A stretch of 64,000 bases of DNA, from NCBI RefSeq assembly GCF_011742875.1, contig NZ_JAAQTL010000003.1, positions 167,165-231,164 of the forward strand, written 5' to 3'. How positions within the stretch are numbered: the stretch's first letter is position 1; each line of letters starts with the position of its first letter. Both the position numbers and the translations under genes were made by a program. The DNA comes from Luteibacter yeojuensis (GTDB lineage Bacteria > Pseudomonadota > Gammaproteobacteria > Xanthomonadales > Rhodanobacteraceae). Below, one piece after another: positions 41,619 to 50,426 of this stretch. The notes under the pieces were generated by a model, which saw only the letters and a list, made by a program, of their open reading frames with translations, made no database searches and was not told the origin of the DNA.

Positions 41619-43607
41619 ATGGGACAACTTCTTTCTGGGGGAACCACCCGTCCGGCGAGCTCCAGCGATCTGGAAGCCTACGAGCGGATGCGCGAGCAGC
41701 AGTCGAAACAGGCCGTGCCTGTGCTGCATCATCGCGACGAGTCGCACGAATACCTGTTCGTGGCCCTGTTCGATGGCACCGGGCAGAGCGCTTACAATCA
41801 TCGGCAGGATCTGACCAACATCGGGCATTTGAAGGAGCAAGCCGAAAAACTGAGACGCCAGTCAGATCGCCGGATCGGCGTTGGTTATGCCGAAGGTATC
41901 GGCACACAGAAAAATCCGCTTACCCGCGCCATCGACGGTGCTTTTCCGTACACGTGGGACGACAAGATTCGCAAGGTCTACCGTGATCTCGCGGAACAGA
42001 CGAGTCAATGGATAAGTGAAGACCCGCAGGCGCAGATTCGGTTGATCGGCGTTGGCTATAGCCGCGGTGCCGTGCTGGTTCCAGGGTTGGCCCGGCTTGT
42101 CGATGAATTTGGCGTCGCCGATCCCGAGGGTTTGGAATTCGGCCATGACGCCCACGGAAATATCACCGTGGAGTCGACTCGGATCCTCGTTCCTCCGGGC
42201 GAAGTCGCCCAGGCCGTCGGTCTGTTCGACCCGGTCGGCACCAACCTGCCGAAGAACTACGACGCGCGCCTGCCCAAGTCCGTGCTGTCCGGCTTCTCGC
42301 AAATCGCCCGCGACGAACAGCGCGAGCTGTTTCCGCACCTGACCATTCTCGATCCGGACTGGTCCGACGACGGGCGCTTTCTCAGCGCCACCTTGCCCGG
42401 CGGCCATTCGAACATCGGCGGTGGCAATGACGAGGCGGGGCTCGAGACGCTGGCCTTCAACGGCATGGCCGACTACCTCAACGCTCTGAGCGATCGGCCG
42501 CTTTTCAACCATCGAGTTCCGCCGGAAGATCCCGCGCAATTCACCATCTTCCAGGCCAGCGGTGCGACGGCCGCCTTCGGGCTGCGCATGGACAAGGACG
42601 GCCGGCGCGACCTCCGCGACGAGCTGGCGAACTGCACCATCGTCGATATCTGCCGCGATGCCGAGCCGGTGGATGTGTCATTGGCAAACCGGTTCGACTG
42701 GCAGCACGTCACCCCGCAGCTTACCCACGCTCTGCCGCGCCTTCCGGAAGCCGCCGAGGTCACTCGAACCGCCGAAGCACCGGCGATCCCCGTTCCCGCA
42801 CCGCCCCTGCCATGGCCCGTCGCACCGGTCATCCGGCTGGACGACGCCAGCCACCCCGACCACGCCCTGTACCTGACCGCGCAGGCGCAGGTGCACGACC
42901 TCGATCGACAATCCAACAGGACGCCCGACCAGCGCAGCGACAACCTCAGCGCTGCCCTCGTCGTCGCCGCTCGCGCGGACGGCCTTCGCCGCATCGACCG
43001 TATCGAACTGAGCGAAGATGCTTCCACGCTGACCGCCATCGAAGCCGCTTTCGGTCGACCGGAGAAGCGCAGCGAGGTGCCGGTGGTGGCTTCGCTGAAC
43101 ACGACGATGGCCCGCAGCGCCGACCAGTGGTCGACCGCCATGCACGACTTCGAGCAACACCCGACGCCCTTGCGCGAGGTGGCACAGGAGGCATCCATCG
43201 ACTCCCCTCGGATACGGAACCCTTCCGATCGCCTTCCCACCTCATCGATCCTCGGCCGGAACGATCCGCGCCACGCCGACCATCCGCAGCACGAGCTCTA
43301 CAAGGAACTGGCCCGCTGCGTTCCCGATGCCTCGGAAGACCGCCTGCTGGAATTCACCGCCGCCTGCCATACGCACCGGATCAAAGCCGAGACCCTTCAC
43401 GAGATTCGCCTGGACGACGATCGGATGACCATCGAATTCATCGGCTCGGGATTCCTGGACACGCCGGCCAGGATCGACCTGGATAAGGCGCCGCCTATTC
43501 CCGAACAAGCCATCGAGCAGATCCAGCACTACGACCAGCGACAGGCTCAGATCATGGAAGAGGTGCGCACGCAGCAGGCGCAGATGAGCATGGGCCGCTC
43601 GCTTTGA
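41619..43607 (+). CDS. X-T4SS-type effector: DUF2235 lipase with XVIPCD-like secretion domain
   Basis: A 662-residue protein. Residues about 40-330 form a DUF2235 alpha/beta hydrolase (T6SS phospholipase Tle1-like fold). It has LFVALFDGTGQ, the Ser in GVGYSRGAVL (S148), Asp in GLFDPVGTN (D204) and His in PGGHSNIGGG (H263), a full catalytic triad. Residues about 406-510 match the XVIPCD pattern: HPDHALYLTAQAQVHDLD, ADGLRRIDRIELSED and ARSADQWSTA, with a Gln/Ser-poor tail. A second C-terminal module (about 548-662) shows DPRHADHPQHELYKEL and DRLLEFTAACHTHRIKAET, then a Gln-rich coil. Together with VirD4 upstream this points to an antibacterial lipase sent by a T4SS. No signal peptide is present. 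Confidence 0.88.
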   Translation: MGQLLSGGTTRPASSSDLEAYERMREQQSKQAVPVLHHRDESHEYLFVALFDGTGQSAYNHRQDLTNIGHLKEQAEKLRRQSDRRIGVGYAEGIGTQKNPLTRAIDGAFPYTWDDKIRKVYRDLAEQTSQWISEDPQAQIRLIGVGYSRGAVLVPGLARLVDEFGVADPEGLEFGHDAHGNITVESTRILVPPGEVAQAVGLFDPVGTNLPKNYDARLPKSVLSGFSQIARDEQRELFPHLTILDPDWSDDGRFLSATLPGGHSNIGGGNDEAGLETLAFNGMADYLNALSDRPLFNHRVPPEDPAQFTIFQASGATAAFGLRMDKDGRRDLRDELANCTIVDICRDAEPVDVSLANRFDWQHVTPQLTHALPRLPEAAEVTRTAEAPAIPVPAPPLPWPVAPVIRLDDASHPDHALYLTAQAQVHDLDRQSNRTPDQRSDNLSAALVVAARADGLRRIDRIELSEDASTLTAIEAAFGRPEKRSEVPVVASLNTTMARSADQWSTAMHDFEQHPTPLREVAQEASIDSPRIRNPSDRLPTSSILGRNDPRHADHPQHELYKELARCVPDASEDRLLEFTAACHTHRIKAETLHEIRLDDDRMTIEFIGSGFLDTPARIDLDKAPPIPEQAIEQIQHYDQRQAQIMEEVRTQQAQMSMGRSL

Positions 43608-43736
43608 GGGAAAAGCCGATGTAGCGCTCCGGACTTACCACGCACTGAGGCGCTGGCCCCTGCCTCCAAGGGGCGGCGACAGGAGGACTCATGGCACCAA
43701 TTGCCGCACTGCGCCTTGGCCCCGGGGCTGCCCGCG

Positions 43737-43955
43737 CTAGAATTGCCCGACCCCGTGGGGGTGCAGCCAGCCCATGAAGATGCCCAGCGCCACCATGGCG
43801 ATGAGCAGCAGGGAGAGGCCGATGCGGCGGGTGAGGGCCCAGACCGTACGCTTGCTCTGGCCCTTGTCGGTCATCATGAAGAACAGTGCCTGGCCGAGGT
43901 TGAACAACACCACCAGCAGCAGGATCACCAGCGCGTATTTATAGATGGTTTCCAC
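43737..43955 (-). CDS. DUF2909 twin-transmembrane protein
   Basis: A 72-residue protein of two helices (about 5-24 and 44-64) starting VETIYKYALVILLLVVLFNL, typical of DUF2909. In Pseudomonas-type cox clusters this family is encoded between coxC and surf1, in the opposite direction, and is assumed to help oxidase biogenesis. The GTG at 43955 was chosen because the membrane helix begins there. An upstream ATG (43973) would lie almost at the predicted transcript start (TATACT at 43986-43991). It is divergent from surf1. Confidence 0.82.
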   Translation of the reverse strand: METIYKYALVILLLVVLFNLGQALFFMMTDKGQSKRTVWALTRRIGLSLLLIAMVALGIFMGWLHPHGVGQF

Positions 43956-43985
43956 GTGACCGTTCCGCCCCATTGCGACAATCCG

Positions 43986-43991
43986 AGTATA
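43986..43991 (-). promoter_or_regulatory. Candidate -10 box for the DUF2909 gene
   Basis: TATACT on the minus strand, about 31 bases before the GTG start. No good -35 is seen, so this is tentative. Confidence 0.35.
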
Positions 43992-44014
43992 GCGGCGGCC
44001 ACGCGGGGTCTTAT

Positions 44015-44725
44015 ATGACCTTTCTGCGCCGTCCGACGTGGTTCGCTGTCGCACTGACCGTGGCCGGCATCCTCGTTTTCATCCGCCTGGGCGTCTGGCA
44101 ACTGGATCGCGCGGCGGAGAAGGACGAGCTCCTGCGACGCTTCGCCGCATCCGCGGCCGCGGGCGTCGAGGAGTTCGGCATGGTGGCGGAGACGCCACCC
44201 GTGGACCGCTACCCGCGCCTGGACCTCGCGGGACGCTTCGTCCGGGATCATTACTACCTGCTCGACGACCAGACCCATGCAGGCCAGGTGGGCGTGCATG
44301 TCTACGCACCCTTCGCCCCGCGCGGGCGCGACCGCTACCTGTTGGTGGATCTCGGTTTCCTGTCCAAGGACAATGGCGCGAACCCGCGCCTGCCGCCGTT
44401 GCCGGCCGGCGAAACCCATGTACATGGCCTCTACGTGCCCCCTCCGGGCGTGGGCATCCGCATGGGCGGCGACAGCCTGCCGGGCCAGCACGCTGCCGTG
44501 AAGACCATGGTGTACGTCGATCTCAAGGAAATCGGCGCCGACCTCGGCCGCTCGCTGTATCCTCGCGTGTTGCTGCTGGACGCCGACCCGGCAAGCATCT
44601 ATACGCGCGACTGGACGCCCGGCTTCATGCCACCGGCGCGGCACCGCGCGTATGCCTTCCAATGGTTCACCTTCGCCCTGGCGGCGGTGGTGATCTTCGT
44701 CCTCCTGCATCGCAAGCGACGCTGA
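44015..44725 (+). CDS. SURF1 family cytochrome oxidase assembly protein
   Basis: A 236-residue inner-membrane protein that helps insert heme a into CoxA. It has an N-terminal helix (about 7-26, VALTVAGILVFIRLGVWQLD), the SURF1 periplasmic domain with HYYLLDDQTHAGQVGVHVYA and RDRYLLVDLGFL, and a C-terminal helix (about 212-230, RAYAFQWFTFALAAVVIFVL). GVWQLDRA is the diagnostic start. It is the first gene of the surf1-ctaA-ctaB unit; its stop overlaps the next start (TGATG). Confidence 0.93.
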   Translation: MTFLRRPTWFAVALTVAGILVFIRLGVWQLDRAAEKDELLRRFAASAAAGVEEFGMVAETPPVDRYPRLDLAGRFVRDHYYLLDDQTHAGQVGVHVYAPFAPRGRDRYLLVDLGFLSKDNGANPRLPPLPAGETHVHGLYVPPPGVGIRMGGDSLPGQHAAVKTMVYVDLKEIGADLGRSLYPRVLLLDADPASIYTRDWTPGFMPPARHRAYAFQWFTFALAAVVIFVLLHRKRR

Positions 44726-45291
44726 TGACCGATCCGAACGCCAAGACCCCTCCACCGCGCAGCGGACGCCTGAAGCTCGTGCTCATCATGCTCGTCTTCC
44801 TCGCGCCGATCCTCGCCGCCGGCCTGCTCACCCTGTCCGGCTGGCAGCCGGAGGGGAAGGGCAATGGCCAGCCGATCATGCCGCAGCGCAGCCTGGCCAA
44901 CGTTCGCGTCGACGTGGACGGCAAGCCCTGGGCCTGGCGCGACAGCGAGCCCCGCCTCACGCTGGTGGTCCTCCCGGGACCGGACTGCGGCGCGCGCTGC
45001 ATCCAGACCCTCGCGCTCATGCGCAATGCGCGCATCGTGCTCAACCGCAACGCGGATCGCCTGCGCCTGCTTTATATCGGCGCGGCACCCACGGGCGCCG
45101 ATGCGGATCCGGTGATGCGCGACTACGCGACCGGTACCGACCCCAGCGACGCCTTCGCGCCATTCCGGCCCGCCGCGCCGGACAGCGTCGCCGCCGTGCT
45201 CGTCGAATCGAACGCCACCGCGCTGGCATGGTATCCGGCCGGCTTCGATCCGAACGGCCTGCGCAAGGACCTGCAGAAGGTGATCCGCTGA
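44725..45291 (+). CDS. Thioredoxin-like membrane-anchored protein of the cox locus
   Basis: A 188-residue protein with one N-terminal helix (about 18-40) and a periplasmic domain that looks thioredoxin-like. LTLVVLPGPDCGARCIQTLA contains a Cys-x3-Cys, the spacing of Sco copper chaperones. A hypothetical gene holds this position between surf1 and cox15 in Pseudomonas. It may supply copper or reduce CuA cysteines, but a downstream His ligand is not evident. Start and stop overlap both neighbours by one base or more, so translation is coupled. Confidence 0.75.
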   Translation: MTDPNAKTPPPRSGRLKLVLIMLVFLAPILAAGLLTLSGWQPEGKGNGQPIMPQRSLANVRVDVDGKPWAWRDSEPRLTLVVLPGPDCGARCIQTLALMRNARIVLNRNADRLRLLYIGAAPTGADADPVMRDYATGTDPSDAFAPFRPAAPDSVAAVLVESNATALAWYPAGFDPNGLRKDLQKVIR

Positions 45292-46439
45292 TGTCGTCGC
45301 GAGCCGTGACATTCCTCCGTACCCTGGCCCTGCTGGCCGCGCTGTTCGCTTTCTGCGTGGTGATGTTCGGCGCCTTCGTGCGCCTGTCCAACGCCGGTCT
45401 CTCCTGTCCCGACTGGCCCACCTGCTACGGCAAGGTCACCTGGCCGGGCCATGCGCAGGATATTGCGCAGGCGAACCAGGCTTTCCCCGATCGTCCCTAC
45501 GAGACGCACAAGGCCTGGCGCGAGCAGGTCCATCGCTTCCTGGCCGGCAGCCTGGGCGTGATGGTGCTGGCCATCGCGCTGGTGTCCGCGTGGCGCCGCC
45601 GCTTCGCGGTGGCCGCCGTGCTCCTCGCCGCAGTGTTCGCGGCAGTGGGCGTCGTCATGTACATGCGGGGGGAGCACGTCGTTTCGTCGTGCCTGTCGGC
45701 GCTGGCGATCGCCTTGCCGCTGGCCGCCGCCGCGAAGCTCGACCGGCCTGGCGCATGGAAGGTAGGCGTGGCGGTGCTCGCCGTGATCGTCTTCCAGGCG
45801 ATGCTGGGCATGTGGACGGTGACGCTGCTGCTGAAGCCCATCGTGGTAATGGGCCACCTGCTCGGCGGCCTCGCCACCTTCGCGTTGTTGGCGTGGGCCG
45901 CGCTGCGCTGGTGGCGCGTGGGTACGCCGGACGATCGTTTCGCCACCCTGCGCCTGCCGGTGGCCATCGGCATCGGCGTGCTGGTGTGCCAGATCGCCCT
46001 CGGCGGCTGGACCAGTTCGAACTATGCCGCGCTCGCCTGCGGCACCGATTTCCCGAAGTGCCTGGGCCAGTGGTGGCCGCAGACCGATTTCCGGCAGGCC
46101 TTCGTGCTCTGGCGTGGCGTCGGCGTGAACTATGAAGGCGGCGTGCTCGACATGGCGGCGCGCAGTGCCATCCAGATCGCCCACCGCATCGGCGCGCTGG
46201 TGACCTTCTGCTACCTCGGCTGGCTGTCGCACCGCCTCGCTCGCGCCGGCCTGCGCAAGGCGGGCGTCGGTGTGGCGGTGGTCCTGGTGGCGCAGGTGCT
46301 GCTGGGCATCGGCAACGTGTACCTCGGCCTCCCCCTGCCTGTGGCGACGGCGCACAATGGCGTCGCCGCGCTGCTGCTGTTCACCCTGCTGGCCGCGTTG
46401 GCGAGCACGCAGCGCCTGCCTGTCTCGGAGTCCCCGTGA
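45291..46439 (+). CDS. ctaA: Heme A synthase CtaA/Cox15
   Basis: The 382-residue enzyme oxidises heme O to heme A. It has eight membrane helices in two related halves. Signatures are [20 protein letters not shown] near residue 24, [13 protein letters not shown], a second [20 protein letters not shown] near 237, and [10 protein letters not shown] near 295, with the paired His ligands for heme. It is type 2 (proteobacterial) by length. The start codon overlaps the previous stop (ATGA). Its own stop overlaps ctaB. Confidence 0.96.
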   Translation: MSSRAVTFLRTLALLAALFAFCVVMFGAFVRLSNAGLSCPDWPTCYGKVTWPGHAQDIAQANQAFPDRPYETHKAWREQVHRFLAGSLGVMVLAIALVSAWRRRFAVAAVLLAAVFAAVGVVMYMRGEHVVSSCLSALAIALPLAAAAKLDRPGAWKVGVAVLAVIVFQAMLGMWTVTLLLKPIVVMGHLLGGLATFALLAWAALRWWRVGTPDDRFATLRLPVAIGIGVLVCQIALGGWTSSNYAALACGTDFPKCLGQWWPQTDFRQAFVLWRGVGVNYEGGVLDMAARSAIQIAHRIGALVTFCYLGWLSHRLARAGLRKAGVGVAVVLVAQVLLGIGNVYLGLPLPVATAHNGVAALLLFTLLAALASTQRLPVSESP

Positions 46440-47353
46440 ACGTCCTGGGCCAATACCTCGAACTGACCAAGCCGCGTGTCGTCGCGCTGCTGGTCTTCTG
46501 TGCCGTCATCGGCATGTTCCTTGCCGTGGACGCGAACGGACAGCGCATGCTGCCGGGCTGGCACGCCGTGGTTTTCGGCACGCTCGGCATCTGGCTGGCC
46601 TCGGCCTCGGCGGCGGCGTTCAACCACCTCATCGACCAGCGCATCGACAAGCTGATGGCGCGCACCTCGCATCGTCCGCTCGCCACGGGGCAGCTCACGC
46701 CGATGCAGGTGTTCGTGTTCGCGATGTCGCTGGGCATCGTCTCGATGCTGGTGCTGGTGTTCCTGGTGAACATGCTCACCGCGGTGCTCACGTTCTTCTC
46801 GCTGATCGGCTACGCGGTGATCTACACCGCCTACCTGAAACGCGCGACCCCGCAGAACATCGTGATCGGCGGTATCGCCGGCGCGGCGCCGCCCATGCTG
46901 GGCTGGACTGCCGTCACGGATTCCCTGCACCCGTACGCGCTCCAGCTGCTGCTCATCATCTTCGTGTGGACCCCGCCGCATTTCTGGGCCCTGGCGATCT
47001 TCCGCGTCGACGACTACTCGCGCGCGCAGGTGCCGATGTTGCCGGTGACCCATGGCGTGACCTACACGCGCTGGCACATCCTTTTCTACACGATCCTGCT
47101 CTTCGTGGTGACCTTGCTGCCGTTTTTCACCGGCATGAGCGGTCTCATCTACCTGTTCGGTGCCGTCGTGCTGGGCGCGGGTTTCCTCTGGTATGCGATC
47201 CGCCTGCTGAATCCGCCGGACGAACTGTTCGCGATGAAGACGTTCAACTATTCCATCGTGTACCTGATGGTGCTGTTCGCCTTCCTGCTCGCCGACCACT
47301 GGCTGGTCGATCCGGTGATCCAGACCGGGTTTCGATTCGAGCCCGTGGCCTGA
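46436..47353 (+). CDS. cyoE: Protoheme IX farnesyltransferase (heme O synthase) CyoE/CtaB
   Basis: The 305-residue UbiA-family prenyltransferase adds a farnesyl group to protoheme to give heme O, the substrate of CtaA. It has nine helices; the substrate motif is [20 protein letters not shown] (near residue 59) and the second Asp-rich region [19 protein letters not shown] (near 180). The GTG start overlaps the ctaA stop (GTGA), so heme O and heme A synthases are translated together. A repeat pair separates it from the convergent hydrolase gene. Confidence 0.96.
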   Translation: MNVLGQYLELTKPRVVALLVFCAVIGMFLAVDANGQRMLPGWHAVVFGTLGIWLASASAAAFNHLIDQRIDKLMARTSHRPLATGQLTPMQVFVFAMSLGIVSMLVLVFLVNMLTAVLTFFSLIGYAVIYTAYLKRATPQNIVIGGIAGAAPPMLGWTAVTDSLHPYALQLLLIIFVWTPPHFWALAIFRVDDYSRAQVPMLPVTHGVTYTRWHILFYTILLFVVTLLPFFTGMSGLIYLFGAVVLGAGFLWYAIRLLNPPDELFAMKTFNYSIVYLMVLFAFLLADHWLVDPVIQTGFRFEPVA

Positions 47354-47360
47354 AGCGCTG

Positions 47361-47440
47361 CTGTAGGAGCCGCTATAGCGGCGAGGAAACCTGGCGACAC
47401 CGTGGCAAGATTTCCCTCGCCGCTATAGCGGCTCCTACAA
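47361..47440. repeat. Paired palindromic repeat after cyoE
   Basis: The arms GTAGGAGCCGCTATAGCGGC and GCCGCTATAGCGGCTCCTAC are perfect inverted copies with a 40-base spacer. The right arm supplies the TAG stop of the convergent hydrolase gene. Confidence 0.9.
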
Positions 47441-48271
47441 CGCTTCGGATAGCCACGCGGCGACTTTGGCCGGGTGTTCGAGGTGCAGGTGATGCCCGCC
47501 GTCCATGTGCGTGACGCGGATGTCCGCCACGCAGTCGATGCGCACCTGTAGGGCTTCAGGTTCGAGATAGGGCGGATGCGGTCGTGCCAATAGCAGCGAG
47601 GTCGGTGCAGCGAGTCCCAGCAGCAACGCCATCACCTGCGTTTCGGCGAGCCGGATGGCCGTGGGGCGCGACAGGCGCGGATCGCTGCGCCAGCTGTAAC
47701 CGCCGTCGACTTCGCGCAGGCCGCGTTCGACGATCGGCCGGGCCAGCGCGGCGTCGAGGCCGCCCACCAGGGCACGCGCGTCAGCGGCATCGTCGATCGT
47801 CGGGAAGACGCGCAATGGCCGGTTGCCGCCAGCCTTCGAGGCCATCGCCTCGCGGAAGCGGTCGAGCGTGCGCGATCCGTCGTCGCCAAGCGGGCCCAAC
47901 CCTTCGACGAGGGCCAGGGCGCGGACGCGCTCGGGGGCGGCGATCGCGACCAGCGTCGCCACGCCAGCACCCAGGGAATGACCGAGCAGATGGAAGCGCG
48001 GCAAGGCCAGGGCATCGGCGGCGGCCAGCACGGCCCGCGCATAGTCGACATGCTGGTAGACGGTGCTTTCCGGAAAGTGCTGCGAATGCCCATGACCCGG
48101 CAGGTCGAGCGCGATCACATGGAAACGATCGGCCAGCAGCGGCGCGAGCAAGGCGAAGCTTGCCGCGTTGTCGAGCCAGCCGTGCAGCATCATGAGTGGC
48201 GGTGCGTCTGGCTCGCCCCAGGCCAGGCCGGACAGTTCCAGGCCCGGGATCGACAGCTTCAGCTCACGCAT
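47435..48271 (-). CDS. Alpha/beta-fold hydrolase
   Basis: A 278-residue enzyme with MLHGWLDNAASF (oxyanion hole), nucleophile elbow LLGHSLGAGVAT (Ser near 97), an Asp in the cap-following strand and the catalytic His in HMDGGHHLHLE. Substrate unknown. The start at 48271 was chosen because it overlaps the hemH stop, suggesting translational coupling with heme synthesis. Its own stop TAG comes from the neighbouring palindromic repeat (TTGTAGGAGCC). Confidence 0.87.
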   Translation of the reverse strand: MRELKLSIPGLELSGLAWGEPDAPPLMMLHGWLDNAASFALLAPLLADRFHVIALDLPGHGHSQHFPESTVYQHVDYARAVLAAADALALPRFHLLGHSLGAGVATLVAIAAPERVRALALVEGLGPLGDDGSRTLDRFREAMASKAGGNRPLRVFPTIDDAADARALVGGLDAALARPIVERGLREVDGGYSWRSDPRLSRPTAIRLAETQVMALLLGLAAPTSLLLARPHPPYLEPEALQVRIDCVADIRVTHMDGGHHLHLEHPAKVAAWLSEAL

Positions 48272-49328
48272 GCGCGCCGTTTCCCGCGGAGAACTCGGGC
48301 CACCCCTGGCCATGCCTCCGTACGAGGGTGGAGAGCGCCCGGACGTGGGACGCCGTGGCGTTGAGGCAGGGAATGTAACTCAGCGTGTCGCCGCCGGCCT
48401 CGATGAAAAACTCGGCATTCTGCATGGCGATCTCCTCCAGGGTCTCCAGGCAGTCCACGGCGAATCCCGGACTGACGACGTCGATGCGCTTGATGCCCTG
48501 CGCGCCGAAGGCCCTCACCGTCTCGTCGGTATACGGTTGCAGCCAGCGTTCGCGCCCGACCCGCGACTGGAAGCTGATCGGCGCCTCGGCTTCCGAGAGG
48601 CCCAACGCCTCGCGCAGCCGTCGCGCAGTTTCCTGCGATTGCTCGAAGTAGGGGTCGCCTTCGCGCACGTAGCGTTCGGGGATGCCGTGGAAGCTCATCA
48701 GGAGCTTCTCGCCCCGGCCGTGTGCCTCCCAGTGGGCGCGCACGCTGTCGGCCAGCGCCGCGATGTAATCCGGTTCCGCATGGTAGTCGTTGACCTGACG
48801 CAGCTCGGGCGGCCAGCGCAGGCCCTTGATCGTGTCCGCGACGGCGTCGAACACGCTGCCCGTGGAGGTGGCCGAGTATTGCGGATAGAGCGGCAGCACC
48901 AGCAGCCGGCGCACGCCCTGGCGCTGGAGGGCCGCGATGCTGCCGGCGATGTCCGGTTGCCCATAGCGCATGGCCAGCGCGACGCGTACCGGCCCGGCGA
49001 CGTTCGCGGCGAGTTCCTGCTGGAGCGCGGCCGCCAGGGCCTCGCTGTAGACGCGCAGGGGCGAGCCTTCGGGCGTCCAGATGCGCGCATAGGCATGGGC
49101 CGAGCGTTTCGGGCGCACCCGCAGGATCACGCCGTAAAGGATCGCCTTCCACAGAAGGCGCGGGTAATCGATGACGCGCCGATCGCTCAGGAACTGGGCG
49201 AGATAGGGTCGCACGGCGGCCGCGGTGGGCGCATCAGGTGTACCGAGGTTAACCAGCAGCACACCGGCCTTCGGCGCATTGTCGTGGGTTTGACCGGCTG
49301 GGCCGGTATAGTCTGGGTAACCTGGCAT
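48264..49328 (-). CDS. hemH: Ferrochelatase HemH
   Basis: The 354-residue enzyme inserts Fe(II) into protoporphyrin IX. It shows KAGVLLVNLGTPDAPTAAAV at the start of the domain (the first 20 residues are extra), the catalytic His in LLMSFHGIPERYV, the FQSRVGRERWLQPYTDE block, and SPGFAVDCLETLEEI with the conserved Glu. It lies beside oxidase heme genes but on the opposite strand. The ATG at 49328 precedes the family core by 20 residues and no better start is seen. The 3' end overlaps the hydrolase start. Confidence 0.95.
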   Translation of the reverse strand: MPGYPDYTGPAGQTHDNAPKAGVLLVNLGTPDAPTAAAVRPYLAQFLSDRRVIDYPRLLWKAILYGVILRVRPKRSAHAYARIWTPEGSPLRVYSEALAAALQQELAANVAGPVRVALAMRYGQPDIAGSIAALQRQGVRRLLVLPLYPQYSATSTGSVFDAVADTIKGLRWPPELRQVNDYHAEPDYIAALADSVRAHWEAHGRGEKLLMSFHGIPERYVREGDPYFEQSQETARRLREALGLSEAEAPISFQSRVGRERWLQPYTDETVRAFGAQGIKRIDVVSPGFAVDCLETLEEIAMQNAEFFIEAGGDTLSYIPCLNATASHVRALSTLVRRHGQGWPEFSAGNGAHA

Positions 49329-49436
49329 CGGCGTCCGGCGCTCGCGGGGGATCGTTGCAGTCTGCCATACGGCGGCGTAGCGAGGCTCGCACGGCATGCC
49401 GCAGCCGATGCCCATCCGCGCCAAAAGGAGCCACCG

Positions 49437-50123
49437 ATGTCCCCACGCCTGTTCAGCCTGCTCGTCCTGGGATTCATGACCCTGCTGCCTTCGATGGCGG
49501 CACAGGCGGCCGATCCGCCGCGGAAGCAGGCCCGCGAGGCCGTGCGGGTACTCAGGGACATGGTCGAGGACGCTCCGGACAAATCCCTGCCCATCGACAT
49601 GCTGAAGAACGCCCACGCCATCGCGGTCATCCCGAAGATGGTGAAGGGCGGTTTCGTGTTCTCGGGTACGAAGGGCGAAGGCCTCATCTCGATCAAGCAC
49701 GACGGTGTCTGGTCGAACCCGAATTTCATCTCCCTCGCCGGTGCCGGGGTGGGATTCCAGGCGGGCATCCAGTCCGCCGATGTCATCCTCGTGTTCATGA
49801 CGGACAGGGGCGTCAACGAGATCATCAACGGCAAATGGACGATGGGCGCCAATGCCGGGGCCGCCGCCGGCCCGGTGGGCCGCTCGGCCACCGCCGCCAC
49901 CGACGGCCGGATGAACGCCGAGATCTACACCTACGCCCGGGCCAAGGGCCTGTACGCCGGGATCGCCCTGGACGGCGCCCATTTCAGCATCGACGACGAC
50001 TCGAACGAGGCTATCTACGGCCCCGGGATCACGGCGCGGCGGATTTTCGAGGGGGGCGTGACGAACGTTCCAAGCGAGGTCGTGGAATTCAGGGATAAAC
50101 TGGAGGAGTACACTAGCCGCTGA
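49437..50123 (+). CDS. SYLF/Ysc84-domain secreted lipid-binding protein
   Basis: A 228-residue protein with a signal peptide (about residues 1-24, ending AAQA) and a complete Ysc84/SYLF domain. The domain shows [40 protein letters not shown] and [22 protein letters not shown] domains bind phosphoinositides in eukaryotes; the bacterial role is unknown, likely membrane-associated. AAAAGGAG is 7 bases before the ATG. It precedes tatA by 41 bases and may share its transcript. It diverges from hemH. Confidence 0.88.
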   Translation: MSPRLFSLLVLGFMTLLPSMAAQAADPPRKQAREAVRVLRDMVEDAPDKSLPIDMLKNAHAIAVIPKMVKGGFVFSGTKGEGLISIKHDGVWSNPNFISLAGAGVGFQAGIQSADVILVFMTDRGVNEIINGKWTMGANAGAAAGPVGRSATAATDGRMNAEIYTYARAKGLYAGIALDGAHFSIDDDSNEAIYGPGITARRIFEGGVTNVPSEVVEFRDKLEEYTSR

Positions 50124-50164
50124 CTTCCGTCCCATCGGCCGCCCAGGGCGGCCCCGAGGTTTCC

Positions 50165-50413
50165 ATGAGCATTACCCATATCGTCCTCCTGCTGCTCGTC
50201 GTCGTGCTGATCTTCGGTACGAAGAAGCTGCGTAACATCGGCTCGGACCTGGGCGGTGCCATGCGGGACTTCAAGAAGGGCCTGGACGGCGACGAAGAGG
50301 CCCGCCAGCAGCGCGAGCGCGAGGAAAAGCTACGCGCCGACCCGCCGCCGTCGACCCAGGTCCCGCCGGCCGCCCACAGCGAGACGAGCGAGCCGCGCGA
50401 CCGCGCGCCGTGA
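50165..50413 (+). CDS. tatA: Sec-independent translocase subunit TatA
   Basis: An 82-residue protein with one N-terminal helix, the hinge [20 protein letters not shown] and an amphipathic helix followed by a charged, Pro-rich tail. TatA multimers form the pore for folded twin-arginine substrates. Motif and position before tatB and tatC make the call secure. Confidence 0.96.
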   Translation: MSITHIVLLLLVVVLIFGTKKLRNIGSDLGGAMRDFKKGLDGDEEARQQREREEKLRADPPPSTQVPPAAHSETSEPRDRAP

Positions 50414-50426
50414 TCCCGGCGGCAGC

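Noticed and set aside
43691..43777. 28-codon frame after the effector gene with a good AGGAGG site
   Set aside because: The product is low-complexity Ala/Arg/Gly with no helix or motif and overlaps the conserved DUF2909 3' end; likely a chance site at the island border.
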